From Chlamydiia bacterium (GTDB taxonomy: Bacteria; Chlamydiota; Chlamydiia; Chlamydiales; GCA-2402025): a stretch of DNA of 64,000 nucleotides. The translations under genes were made by a program, and so were the position numbers. Of the stretch, positions 32,926 through 41,876 are shown piece after piece. Location: NCBI GenBank assembly GCA_030427725.1, contig JAUICV010000001.1, forward strand, positions 434,001-498,000, given 5' to 3'. The notes beneath the pieces were generated by a model. That model searched no databases. It had not been told where the DNA came from and was given only the letters and a program-made list of their open reading frames with translations. The stretch's first letter is position 1, and each line of letters starts with the position of its first letter.

Positions 32926-33895
32926 GAAGCATTTAAAAGAAGTTTCTAACGAGCAACTAGGTCATCAATTTGCCATAGTTTCTAACTCTTGGGTAGAAAG
33001 AGATGTCTTGGTGAAGCTTACATTAAAAAGACTCAGTCATTTATACCCAAACTATTTGGTTGAGACGGTAGATTTTTCAGAAGGGATCACTAAGGTTTTA
33101 TCTAGCTTAGAGTATTCTCTTTTTGGATCTTCTAAAATCGTTGTCATTAAAAATATAGACAAACTGCTCGCTAGGGACTTAAAGGCGTTTGAAAAAGTCC
33201 TTTTAGGCCAAGATCCTGTTATATTTACTTTTACAAATCCACTTGCTCTTAAAGGGTTTTATCCGGCTAATAAAAAGCATCTAGTAGCTGTAGACCTAAC
33301 GCTAGAAAAGCCGTGGGAAAGGCAAGATCGTCTTTTGAAATGGGCCTTGGGGTATTTAAAAAAATTTAATGTACAAATTCAGCATAAAGACCTTCTAGAA
33401 CTCGTCAGTGCATATCATAGCTTTGATTTGATCAAGCATGAACTAGATAAGCTAGCCTTATTTGCAGGTTCGAATCAGAAAATTACAAAAGAGCATATTG
33501 ATCTTTTGTGTAATCATAGCGTTGAAACAACAGCTTGGAAATTTTCAGAATCCTTAATTTTCAATACTAGTAAGGACGTTGTTCGAGAAGGTTTAGAGAC
33601 ATGTTTACAACTAGTAGATTTGGCAACACTTTTTGGAGCTTTTAGATATCACCTAGAACTTGCTCTTTTAATGAAAGCTGAAGGCAGCGCCTCTCATGTG
33701 GATTCGTATAAAAATATTCATAAGAAGACTTTAGATAAATACAAGCTAGCTTTAGAGAAGTTGTGTTTTAAAAGTCTTTCTAAAAGCTATCAGTGTTTAT
33801 CCAATTATGAGAAGCTTTCACGATTGTCAAACATCTCTCCTAAAACGTTGCTAAATGGATTTGTATCAAACTTACTATTGGAGAGAGGAGCATGA
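32897..33895 (+). CDS. holA: DNA polymerase III delta subunit (HolA)
   Basis: 332 aa from GTG at 32897 (AGGAG 11 bases upstream); a longer frame from 32834 has no binding site and would overlap osmC by 90 bases. Delta opens the sliding clamp in the clamp loader. The three parts fit: an AAA-like N-terminus without a Walker A (LVETVDFSEG, IVVIKNIDKL for the degenerate Walker B region), a middle helical lid (GYLKKFNVQIQHKDLLELVSAYHSFDLIKHELDKLALFAG), and the C-terminal collar helices (AFRYHLELALLMK, KLSRLSNISPKTLLNGF). The Chlamydia homologue lies next to hctB as I recall. Overlaps the next gene by 4 bases (ATGA). Confidence 0.8.
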   Translation: MKFHHFQGFEKHLKEVSNEQLGHQFAIVSNSWVERDVLVKLTLKRLSHLYPNYLVETVDFSEGITKVLSSLEYSLFGSSKIVVIKNIDKLLARDLKAFEKVLLGQDPVIFTFTNPLALKGFYPANKKHLVAVDLTLEKPWERQDRLLKWALGYLKKFNVQIQHKDLLELVSAYHSFDLIKHELDKLALFAGSNQKITKEHIDLLCNHSVETTAWKFSESLIFNTSKDVVREGLETCLQLVDLATLFGAFRYHLELALLMKAEGSASHVDSYKNIHKKTLDKYKLALEKLCFKSLSKSYQCLSNYEKLSRLSNISPKTLLNGFVSNLLLERGA

Positions 33896-34608
33896 GGAAA
33901 GGAAAGCTTGTTTTATTACCTAACCACTTAGACCTTTCTGATGGAAGTCTGAGTGTTTTACCAAAAAGCTTAGAGGCAGTTGTAACAAGTCTTGATGGAA
34001 TTTTTGTTGAAAGTGAAAAAGGTGCTAGAAGATTTTTAAAGTGTTTTAAGTTTCCTGGTGAGACAACCTTTAGGGACGTAAAGCTAAAACAGCTTAATGA
34101 ACACAGTCAAAAAAATGACTATAAAGATATGTTGACGCATTTACTGGAAGGGGAAACTTGGGGAGTTCTTTCTGATGCTGGTATGCCTTGCTTAGCCGAT
34201 CCGGGATCTAAGCTAGTAGCTGCGGCGAAAGAGCACCAGATAAAAGTGGATATTTATCATGGTCCTTCATCTATAACTCACGCTTTAATTCTTTCAGGCT
34301 TTGACGCACAGAATTTTTCGTTTCATGGGTACTTACCAAGGGAAGAAAAAATCATTTTAGATCAATTTAAATTTATTGAAAAAATTGTATTTAAAACAGG
34401 TCAAACCCAACTCTTTATTGAAACGCCTTATCGTAATCAGAAAGTTTTCGAATTTATGCTAAAGGTTTTGCATCCTAAGACAACAATTTGCGTAGCAATA
34501 GATTTGATGACCAAAGAAGAAAAGGTTATAAAAGATACCGTAGGGAATTTAAAAAAAAACACTCCGTATATTCCCAAAAATCCAGCAGTATTTTTAATTG
34601 GAAATTAA
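33892..34608 (+). CDS. RsmI-like tetrapyrrole-methylase family SAM methyltransferase
   Basis: 238 aa, shorter than RsmI (about 285). A SAM-dependent methylase of the tetrapyrrole methylase superfamily: LLPNHLDLSDG start, WGVLSDAGMPCLADPGSKLV (the conserved SDAGxPxxxDPG of RsmI/YraL), DIYHGPSSITHALILSGF, a FHGYLPREEK strand, and TQLFIETPYRNQKVFE. RsmI 2'-O-methylates C1402 of 16S rRNA. The short version common in Chlamydiae and Bacteroidetes lacks the C-terminal HTH domain, so its exact target is uncertain. Last gene of the osmC operon; convergent with hemW (4-base overlap). Confidence 0.85.
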   Translation: MRKGKLVLLPNHLDLSDGSLSVLPKSLEAVVTSLDGIFVESEKGARRFLKCFKFPGETTFRDVKLKQLNEHSQKNDYKDMLTHLLEGETWGVLSDAGMPCLADPGSKLVAAAKEHQIKVDIYHGPSSITHALILSGFDAQNFSFHGYLPREEKIILDQFKFIEKIVFKTGQTQLFIETPYRNQKVFEFMLKVLHPKTTICVAIDLMTKEEKVIKDTVGNLKKNTPYIPKNPAVFLIGN

Positions 34609-35747
34609 ACAAAGTACGTTCCAACATCGTCGTAGAAAAGAAGTCCCTTTTCACTAAGCTTTATATTAGAGTCCCCTTCTTCTAAAAATCCTTCTTTGAG
34701 CAGTTCTTCAAAGATGTTTTTCAATTCAGGGTGATTGTCTCTTGTTTTTCTATAATCAATGCCCTCTAATAGCCTTAGTCGAATAGCTGTCAATTCCTTA
34801 AGGTGCATGAAAGGGTCTAACTGTTCATGAAAATCCATAGGATCTTCACCTTGAAAGAGTTTTTGAGAGTATTTCTTTAAATGACAAACATTTTGATAGC
34901 GCTGTTTGTTATAGTAAGAAAATGCAGAAGGTCCAAATCCTAAAAATTCTCTCCCAAGCCAATAACCCGTATTGTGTTTTGAGTGATAACCTTCACGACA
35001 AAATGCTGAAATCTCATAACGATTTAAGTTAGTTTGCTTAAGCTTTAAAATAGCTAGATCTAACATTTTTTTAGCTTCCGTATCAGTGGGTAAATGCGGA
35101 GCTAAAGAGCTATAGTTTTTATAAAAGCTGGTTTTGGGCTCAAAAATTAGATTATATAGAGATAAATGTGTAATAGGCAATTTCACGACCCTATCAAGGG
35201 TTTTTTCAAAAGACTCAAGGGTTTGATGAGGAAGCTCATACATTAAATCAATACTGATATTATCAAAACCCAGGCTATATGCGGTTTCAACAGTTTCAAT
35301 GGCCTTATTCGCGCTATGTGTTCGAGAGAGAATGGTTAAAAGTTTTTCATCTAAACTTTGCACTCCAAAACTTAATCGATTGACCTTACTTTGAGAAAGT
35401 TTTTTTAGATAATCTTTAGAAATGTCGTCTGGATTTGCTTCTAAAGTTATTTCGCAATCAGGAGAAAATGAGACAGGAAGTTTTTCAATACAATTTAGAA
35501 TCTCTAAAAGTAATTTCGGCTCTAGTTGAGACGGGGTTCCTCCTCCAAAATAGATAGAGACAATTTCCCTTCCCTGAAGTTTAATCGCACTTTTTTGAAT
35601 TTCAATTTCCAGAGCTTTTAGATAGTCTCTAACAGATTCGTCTCTGGTTTTTTGGACATAAAAGTGACAATAGGGACACTTTTTTGCACAAAAAGGAACA
35701 TGTATATAAAGACTTATATGATTAGGTTTTTCAAGATTACCAATCAT
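34605..35747 (-). CDS. hemW: HemW-like radical SAM protein (heme chaperone)
   Basis: 380 aa. Radical SAM motif HVPFCAKKCPYCHF with Cys20, Cys24 and Cys27 binding the [4Fe-4S] cluster, then the family's FGGGTPSQL, LSFGVQSLDEKLL and DLMYELPHQT motifs. The C-terminal wing GYWLGREFLGFGPSAFSY is typical of HemW. True HemN has a fourth Cys (CxxxCxxCxC); it is absent here (CHF), which favours HemW, a heme-binding chaperone, over oxygen-independent coproporphyrinogen oxidase. Older chlamydial annotations call this hemN. The start overlaps the preceding acidic-protein gene by 11 bases. Confidence 0.9.
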   Translation of the reverse strand: MIGNLEKPNHISLYIHVPFCAKKCPYCHFYVQKTRDESVRDYLKALEIEIQKSAIKLQGREIVSIYFGGGTPSQLEPKLLLEILNCIEKLPVSFSPDCEITLEANPDDISKDYLKKLSQSKVNRLSFGVQSLDEKLLTILSRTHSANKAIETVETAYSLGFDNISIDLMYELPHQTLESFEKTLDRVVKLPITHLSLYNLIFEPKTSFYKNYSSLAPHLPTDTEAKKMLDLAILKLKQTNLNRYEISAFCREGYHSKHNTGYWLGREFLGFGPSAFSYYNKQRYQNVCHLKKYSQKLFQGEDPMDFHEQLDPFMHLKELTAIRLRLLEGIDYRKTRDNHPELKNIFEELLKEGFLEEGDSNIKLSEKGLLFYDDVGTYFV

Positions 35748-36189
35748 CAGATTCTGGATCTTCTAGAATACCTCGTCTCCAACGATTTCTATCGCTAAAG
35801 GGATCATCATCATCGTCAAATGAAGTAATATCTTCAGACTGAGAGTCATCTGAGACCGTCTCGGATTCGGTCACTGACTCAGTAGGGTAGTCTGCATCAG
35901 ATTCAGTAACTTGGTTATCTTCTGCATTGATGTCTGGGATTGTGTGAGCGTCTTGAAACCCAGATCTTGCTTGGGGGTTTCTTTTAGGTGCGATGTACTC
36001 ATCCATTTCGCCACTTTCTTTAATGTATTGGAGTCTTTGCCTCTCTTCGTCTATTTTAGCCTTGATACTATCGATTTCGCTTTGGTGCTTTTCAAGGTCT
36101 TTTTTAGGGACGAGTCCTAGGTTTTTCCATTGCTCAAGATCTTTTAGTTCAGCCTCTAATTTTTTTAGCCGTTCACTTTTGACATTCAT
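35737..36189 (-). CDS. CT053-like acidic protein, function unknown
   Basis: 150 aa. N-terminal 55 residues are a Lys/Glu coiled coil (ERLKKLEAELKDLEQW, HQSEIDSIKAKIDEERQRL); the rest is acidic low complexity (TESETVSDDSQSEDITSFDDDDD) ending in RNRWRRGILEDPESDDW. It corresponds in position and style to CT053, a conserved chlamydial protein between hemW and sucA. AAGAGGTG lies about 11 bases before the start. It is translated just ahead of hemW. Divergent from sucA, separated by 250 bases. Function unknown. Confidence 0.75.
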   Translation of the reverse strand: MNVKSERLKKLEAELKDLEQWKNLGLVPKKDLEKHQSEIDSIKAKIDEERQRLQYIKESGEMDEYIAPKRNPQARSGFQDAHTIPDINAEDNQVTESDADYPTESVTESETVSDDSQSEDITSFDDDDDPFSDRNRWRRGILEDPESDDW

Positions 36190-36335
36190 ATTTTAAATAA
36201 CACCTCTTTTTGCCTGGGGTATATCTTAATAATCTCTTTAATATAAGACCAGAAGTTTCTTTGGTTTATAGATTTGGCCTCTATTTACTCAAAACTTAGT
36301 TTTTTTCAAAGAGAAAAAACATAAATTTTTGATAG

Positions 36336-36365
36336 TTATTGTCTTCTGCGTCATTTTTTTATAAT
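36336..36365 (+). promoter_or_regulatory. Promoter candidate for sucA-sucB-lpd
   Basis: TTATTG (36336-36341), 18-base spacer, TATAAT (36360-36365). The -10 is perfect; the -35 is weak. The 75-base leader to the sucA start contains several TTAATTA repeats. Confidence 0.4.
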
Positions 36366-36439
36366 TTAAGATCGGTATTAGTTAATTAAGTTAATTTGTG
36401 CTATTAATTGATTAATAGAGGGTTTATTTAAGGTTGATC

Positions 36440-39181
36440 ATGGATCCTGTTGATTTAGGATATGCTAACCTGTCAAATTTAAGATATATAGAAGACTTGT
36501 ATTCCAAGTACTTGCAAGATCCAAGTCTTGTCGACCTTTCCTTTAGGCGTTTTTTTGAAGGCATGGAATTTGCCAATTCCTTAAACCATTTTAGTGAGAC
36601 TCAGCCAAGTCCTGAGGACTGTTTAGATGTTCGGTCATTAAATCTAATCGAGGCCTATAAGCACTTTGGGCATTTAAACTGCTTTTGTAACCCAATTCAT
36701 GAAGAAAATAAAGATCAGCTACCCGAGGAATTGCACATAGAAAACTTTGGTTTTTCCAAAGAGGATTTAAAAAAACTAGTTCCAACTTTTAATTTCTTGC
36801 CTCAGGATTTAATAGAATTAGAGCTTTTAATAGATGCATTAAATAAAACATATTGTACAACTCTCGGATTAGAAGCATATCACTGCTCGAAGCCTATCCA
36901 AGAATACATCTATTCTAGAATTCAACCTATTTTGGAGTTCCCTTTTGCCCCTGATGAAAAGGTTTCCTTTTATAAATCTCTTTGTAAAGCGGAGATGTTT
37001 GAAACCTTTCTACAGATGAAGTATCAAGGGCAAAAAAGATTTTCCTTAGAGGGAGGGGAATCCTTAATACCGATTCTAAACGAGCTTTATAAAACCCTAG
37101 CAGAAACGGGTGGAAAATCAAGTGTTTTGGGGATGGCTCATAGAGGCCGACTTAATGTTTTAGCTAATATTTTCAATAAGCCGTATGAAGAGATTTTTTA
37201 TGAATTTGAGCCAGGCTATATTCCTTCTAGTTTTGCAGGAAGTGGAGATGTGAAGTATCACAAAGGCCAAAGATCAAAATTGGAGGTTGAAGGAGGGTTA
37301 GAGATGGATCTGATTTTAGCAGATAACCCTTCGCACCTAGAAGCTGTTAATACAGTTGTTTTAGGCATGACCAAAGCCAAGCAGGTTTATGAAAGTGAGG
37401 GTGATGAAAGGCAGGTTGCGCCGATTTTAATACATGGTGATGCTTCAATAGCTGGACAAGGAGTTGTTTACGAAGCCCTTCAAACAATGCAATTAGATGG
37501 CTATGAAGTCGGGGGAACCATTCATATTGTTATTAATAATCAAGTAGGTTTCACAGCTGAGGCTAAAGAGTCTAGATCTACAAGATATCCGACAGATATA
37601 GCCAAAACGTTTGGGTGTCCAGTTTTTCATGTAAACGGAGATGATCCAGAAGCTTGTATTTTTGCTGCAAGGGTTGCAGCAGAGGTGAGACAAATCTTCG
37701 GAATCGATGTATTTATTGAACTTCTATGCTATAGAAAATATGGTCACAATGAAGGGGATGAGCCTGCGTTTACTCAACCAACTCTGTATGAAAAAATTAA
37801 ACAAAAACCAAGTGTCGTTAGACTGTATGAAGAAAAGCTTCTTCAATCAAAAGAACTATCAAAAGAATCAGCAGAAGCTATTCAAACTCAATTTAAATCG
37901 AAATTAGACGAAGCTCTCCAAAAAACTCAAGAGAGGGTAAAAGCAAATACCCAGTCTTTTTCAAAAAGTGATCTTAATCAAAATATACCCCTATCTAAAA
38001 TCTTTTTCGACGTTGAGACTAAAATAGATAAAAATACTCTTAAAACACTTGCGGAAAGTTTCTGTAAAATTCCAGATAAATTGAATGTTCACTCAAAAAT
38101 CCAGAGGTTGTTTAATGAGAGGTTGAGCGCTATTTTAGAAGAAAAAGCGATTGAATGGGGGCTTGCAGAATATTTAGCTTATGCCACTTTGTTAGTTGAA
38201 AACCACTCTGTGAGGATTTCGGGTCAAGACTCAAAAAGGGGGACATTTTCCCACAGACATGCAGCGTTAGTTGACCAATCAACTAACGAGCGTTATTTTC
38301 CCTTAGCTAATTTAGGCAAGGATCAAGCTCTTTTTACAGCTTATAATTCTTGTCTTTCCGAGTATGGTATATTGGGGTTTGAGTTTGGTTATGCGTCGAT
38401 TGCATCTAAAGGGGTGACGATCTGGGAGGCTCAGTTTGGAGATTTTGCAAATGGTGCTCAAATTATGATAGACCAGTTCTTGAGCGCATCAGAGCAAAAA
38501 TGGGGTCTTAAATCTCCTCTTATCTTGTTTCTTCCTCATGGATATGAAGGGATGGGTCCGGAGCACTCATCAGCAAGGATCGAGCGATATTTACAGCTAG
38601 CTTCTTGCTTTAATATGGAAATTGTTTTGCCGTCTAATACAGCGCAAATGTTTCACCTTCTCAGAAAACATGTTTTATCCAATGCTATGAAACCATTAGT
38701 TGTCTTTACTCCTAAAATGACACTTCGATTCCCCCCATCACTTAGTCCTTTAAGTGACTTTTTTGAGGGAAAGTTTGAAGAAATATTAGAAGATCCTAAA
38801 CAAAATTATGAAGCATCTAGAGTTTTACTTTGTTCTGGTAAAATCTATTATGACCTTGTTACTGAAAGGGAAAAAAGAGCATTAAACGATATTGATATTA
38901 TAAGAATCGAACAGCTCTATCCATTTCATAGAGAAAAACTACAAGAAATTTTACATAAATATTCTCATCTTAAAGAGTGTTTTTACGTTCAAGAAGAGCA
39001 CAGCAATATGGGAGCTTACAGTTATCTAGCTCCTTATTTAAGGGAAATACTTCCTGATAAATTAAAACTTTGTTATGTAGGTAGGTCGAGGAGTGCATCC
39101 ACTGCTGCTGGGTCCGGTGTCCTCCATAACTTAGAAAAGCAAAGCCTACTTGACCAAGCTTTTGGGAAAGTTGAAAGCTAG
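36440..39181 (+). CDS. sucA: 2-Oxoglutarate dehydrogenase E1 component
   Basis: 913 aa from the ATG at 36440 (AAGG 6 bases upstream). E1o decarboxylates 2-oxoglutarate with thiamine diphosphate and passes succinyl to the lipoyl arm of SucB. Visible: the E1 N-terminal tail FRRFFEGMEF, MAHRGRLNVLANIFNKPY, HGDASIAGQGVVYEALQ (TPP-binding GDG-type fold region), HVNGDDPEACIFAARVAAEVRQ, YRKYGHNEGDEPAFTQP, and the second half with the RISGQDSKRGTFSHRHA and GPEHSSARIERYLQ active-site segments. Full length. It forms an operon with sucB and lpd; chlamydial TCA cycles begin at this step. Confidence 0.96.
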   Translation: MDPVDLGYANLSNLRYIEDLYSKYLQDPSLVDLSFRRFFEGMEFANSLNHFSETQPSPEDCLDVRSLNLIEAYKHFGHLNCFCNPIHEENKDQLPEELHIENFGFSKEDLKKLVPTFNFLPQDLIELELLIDALNKTYCTTLGLEAYHCSKPIQEYIYSRIQPILEFPFAPDEKVSFYKSLCKAEMFETFLQMKYQGQKRFSLEGGESLIPILNELYKTLAETGGKSSVLGMAHRGRLNVLANIFNKPYEEIFYEFEPGYIPSSFAGSGDVKYHKGQRSKLEVEGGLEMDLILADNPSHLEAVNTVVLGMTKAKQVYESEGDERQVAPILIHGDASIAGQGVVYEALQTMQLDGYEVGGTIHIVINNQVGFTAEAKESRSTRYPTDIAKTFGCPVFHVNGDDPEACIFAARVAAEVRQIFGIDVFIELLCYRKYGHNEGDEPAFTQPTLYEKIKQKPSVVRLYEEKLLQSKELSKESAEAIQTQFKSKLDEALQKTQERVKANTQSFSKSDLNQNIPLSKIFFDVETKIDKNTLKTLAESFCKIPDKLNVHSKIQRLFNERLSAILEEKAIEWGLAEYLAYATLLVENHSVRISGQDSKRGTFSHRHAALVDQSTNERYFPLANLGKDQALFTAYNSCLSEYGILGFEFGYASIASKGVTIWEAQFGDFANGAQIMIDQFLSASEQKWGLKSPLILFLPHGYEGMGPEHSSARIERYLQLASCFNMEIVLPSNTAQMFHLLRKHVLSNAMKPLVVFTPKMTLRFPPSLSPLSDFFEGKFEEILEDPKQNYEASRVLLCSGKIYYDLVTEREKRALNDIDIIRIEQLYPFHREKLQEILHKYSHLKECFYVQEEHSNMGAYSYLAPYLREILPDKLKLCYVGRSRSASTAAGSGVLHNLEKQSLLDQAFGKVES

Positions 39182-39218
39182 AAAAGTTTTCTTTTAGAAG
39201 GTAGAAAAAAGGTGAGAT

Positions 39219-40394
39219 ATGAAAGTTGACATTACGGTGCCACCTGTTGGTGAGTCCGTTACAGAAGCTACTGTTGCGCAAATTATCAAACAAAGCGGGG
39301 AAGTTGTTCAAAAAGATGACGAGATCCTTGAATTAGAAACCGATAAAGTTAATCAAGTTGTCCATGCTCCAGAATCTGGGCTTTTAACACTCTCTGTCTC
39401 TGTAGATCAAAAAGTCGGAATTGGTGAGATTTTGGGATCTATTGATACGGACAAAGCCTCAAGTGAGCAACCAGCTTCTAAACAGAAACAGCAAGATAAA
39501 AAACCTCCAGAAAAGACAGATATAGCGACATCTTCTCCTCAAAAGGATACGTCGAGTGGATCCAAGGCTCGGATAAGCGAAGAAGAGGCTTTAAAACAAC
39601 TAAATAAGCCTCAAATAGAGCCTACAAAGCCTCAAGCTAGCGCTCCTTCTACGAACAAAGCAACCTCATCAAATCAACCGAAAATTCCTTCCTCAGAAGG
39701 ACAGAAAAGAAAGCGTATGTCGGGCCTTCGAAAAACAATTGCTCAAAGGCTTGTAGAGGTTAAAAATCAGACGGCCATGCTCACTACTTTTAACGAAGTT
39801 GATATGACAAAGGTCATGCAAATAAGAACAAAGCAAAAAGATGCGTTTGAAAAAAAACATGGCGTTAAACTTGGATTTTTATCTTTTTTTGTCACAGCTT
39901 GCTCAGCGGCATTAGAAGCATTTCCAGATGTCAATGCATTCATAGATGGTGATGAAATTGTTTACAATGAGCATCATAATATAGGGATTGCTGTTTCTAC
40001 AGATAAAGGTCTTATGGTTCCAACTCTAAGAGGTTGTGAAGGCCTTTCTTTTGCAGAGATTGAGTCGACAATAGGTGGTTACGCGCAAAAAGCTCGAGAG
40101 GGGAAAATATCCATCGATGATTTGCAAGGTGGAACGTTTACTATCACAAATGGAGGGGTTTTTGGATCTCTTCTTTCAACGCCTATTTTGAATCCTCCTC
40201 AAAGTGCAATCTTAGGGATGCATAAAATCCAAAAACGTCCGATTGTCGTGGATGATAAAATAGAAATCAGGCCAATGATGTACTTAGCTTTGAGTTATGA
40301 TCATCGGATTATTGATGGTAAAGAAGCTGTAGGGTTTTTAGTTCACATCAAAGAGAGCTTAGAAGATCCATCTAGATTATTACTGGAATTCTAA
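39219..40394 (+). CDS. sucB: Dihydrolipoamide succinyltransferase (E2 of OGDH)
   Basis: 391 aa. One N-terminal lipoyl domain with the lipoylated Lys43 in [11 protein letters not shown], a Ser/Lys/Pro/Gln-rich linker (about 90-165), a small E1/E3-binding patch ([13 protein letters not shown]), and the catalytic domain ending with the E2 motif [16 protein letters not shown], where His362 and Asp366 are catalytic. It transfers succinyl from the lipoyl arm to CoA. AAGGTGAG precedes the start. Between sucA and lpd on the same strand, completing the 2-oxoglutarate dehydrogenase complex. Confidence 0.95.
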   Translation: MKVDITVPPVGESVTEATVAQIIKQSGEVVQKDDEILELETDKVNQVVHAPESGLLTLSVSVDQKVGIGEILGSIDTDKASSEQPASKQKQQDKKPPEKTDIATSSPQKDTSSGSKARISEEEALKQLNKPQIEPTKPQASAPSTNKATSSNQPKIPSSEGQKRKRMSGLRKTIAQRLVEVKNQTAMLTTFNEVDMTKVMQIRTKQKDAFEKKHGVKLGFLSFFVTACSAALEAFPDVNAFIDGDEIVYNEHHNIGIAVSTDKGLMVPTLRGCEGLSFAEIESTIGGYAQKAREGKISIDDLQGGTFTITNGGVFGSLLSTPILNPPQSAILGMHKIQKRPIVVDDKIEIRPMMYLALSYDHRIIDGKEAVGFLVHIKESLEDPSRLLLEF

Positions 40395-40409
40395 AAGGAA
40401 TAAAATGCC

Positions 40410-41810
40410 ATGAATTTTGATTTTGATGTTGCTGTCATTGGATCCGGCCCTGGAGGGTATGTAGCTGCTATTAGAGCTGCTCAGCTGGGGCTTAAAGTCG
40501 CTTGCGTTGAAAAATACCCAGTATTAGGAGGAACTTGCTTAAACGTTGGATGCATTCCTTCTAAATCCCTTTTGCAATCATCTGAGCTTCTTTACAAGAT
40601 ATCCCACAGCTCTAAAGACCATGGGATACAAGTAGAAAATCTAAGTTTTGATTTTTCAAAAATGATGGAGCGTAAACAAAAAGTTATTCAAGGATTCAAT
40701 CAGGGGATTTCTGGATTGTTTAAGAAAAATAAGGTCCAGGAAATCCACGGAACGGCAAGTTTTATCTCAGATCATGAAATTGAAATAAATACTGACTCAA
40801 AAAAGGAAAAGCTATCCGCTAAATATTTTATATTAGCCACAGGATCTAAACCGATTGATTTTCCTTTTTTAAAGTTGGATGAAGAAAAAATTCTCTCATC
40901 CACAGGAGCTCTATCCTTACCCAAAGTTCCAAAATCAATAATTGTTGTAGGAGCAGGTGTTATTGGCGTTGAGCTTGGCTCTGTCTATAGCAGACTTGGT
41001 TGCAAAGTTACCTTTATAGAGTTTATGGATAGGGTTTGTCCTCCACTTGATTCAGCGCTTAGCAAGGCCTTAAAAAAAGAGCTAGAAGCTCAAAATATGG
41101 AGTTTCACTTAAAAGCTAAGGTCACAAAGGCAGAGATGTCCAATGATGGAATTGTTTTGACAGCAGAGATGTCTGATGGCTCTCAAAAGAGCTTTGAAGC
41201 TGAAAAAGCTATGCTATGCATTGGTCGAAGGCCTTATACAGATGGTTTGAATTTAGAGGGTATTGGCGTCGAAAAGGACTCTAAAGGATTTGTTAAAATT
41301 GACGATAATTTTAGAACGACAAAAGACAATATTTTAGCCATCGGGGATATAGTCGCAGGGCCTATGCTTGCTCATAAAGCAGAGGAAGAAGGGGTGGTTT
41401 GTGCAGAACTTTTGGCAGGTCATAGCGCAAAGATCAACTATTTGGCTATTCCAAGCGTTGTATATACAGACCCTGAAATTGGAGCCGTTGGGCTTACGGA
41501 GGAAAGGGCTAAAGAGATGAACCTTAACTATGGGGCTGTAAATTTCCCATATAAGGCGAATTCCAGAGCTAGATGTATGGGTGAAGATGCAGGTTTTGTA
41601 AAAGTTGTTTTCGATACAAAAACCAAGCACTTGCTAGGAACTCATATCATAGGTCCCCATGCAGGAGAACTTATAGCTGAAGCTAGTTTGGCGATTACTA
41701 AAGGATTAACAGTGACAGATATTGCTACAAGTTGTCATGCACATCCTACGCTTTCAGAAGCTTTTAAAGAAGCTTGTATGCAGGCAGACTTTAAGGCTCT
41801 TCACATTTAA
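40410..41810 (+). CDS. lpdA: Dihydrolipoamide dehydrogenase
   Basis: 466 aa. Flavoprotein disulfide reductase: FAD Rossmann motif VIGSGPGGYVAAIRAAQLG at 9-27, redox-active pair GGTCLNVGCIPSK (Cys43 and Cys48), NAD motif VVGAGVIGVELGSVYSRLG, a second FAD segment ILAIGDIVAGPMLAHKAEEEG, and the C-terminal His-Glu of HAHPTLSEAFKEA. It reoxidises the lipoyl group of SucB, making NADH. Third gene of the sucA-sucB-lpd operon, 15 bases after sucB. It may also serve pyruvate dehydrogenase and glycine cleavage if those genes exist elsewhere. Confidence 0.96.
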   Translation: MNFDFDVAVIGSGPGGYVAAIRAAQLGLKVACVEKYPVLGGTCLNVGCIPSKSLLQSSELLYKISHSSKDHGIQVENLSFDFSKMMERKQKVIQGFNQGISGLFKKNKVQEIHGTASFISDHEIEINTDSKKEKLSAKYFILATGSKPIDFPFLKLDEEKILSSTGALSLPKVPKSIIVVGAGVIGVELGSVYSRLGCKVTFIEFMDRVCPPLDSALSKALKKELEAQNMEFHLKAKVTKAEMSNDGIVLTAEMSDGSQKSFEAEKAMLCIGRRPYTDGLNLEGIGVEKDSKGFVKIDDNFRTTKDNILAIGDIVAGPMLAHKAEEEGVVCAELLAGHSAKINYLAIPSVVYTDPEIGAVGLTEERAKEMNLNYGAVNFPYKANSRARCMGEDAGFVKVVFDTKTKHLLGTHIIGPHAGELIAEASLAITKGLTVTDIATSCHAHPTLSEAFKEACMQADFKALHI

Positions 41811-41816
41811 AAATAA

Positions 41817-41848
41817 AAAGGGCTTTCGATGAACATTGAAAGCCCTTT
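41817..41848. terminator. Bidirectional terminator between lpdA and the 589 aa gene
   Basis: 11-bp perfect stem (41817-41827 with 41838-41848), 10-base loop. On the minus strand it is followed by TTTTTATTTTTA-type sequence, so it best fits the 589 aa gene; it can also stop lpdA transcripts. Confidence 0.8.
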
Positions 41849-41876
41849 GAGTTGTTATCTAGTGAATGGAAAGATT

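Noticed and set aside
34605..35747. hemN (coproporphyrinogen oxidase) instead of hemW
   Set aside because: The fourth Cys of the HemN CxxxCxxCxC motif is missing (CHF after Cys27).
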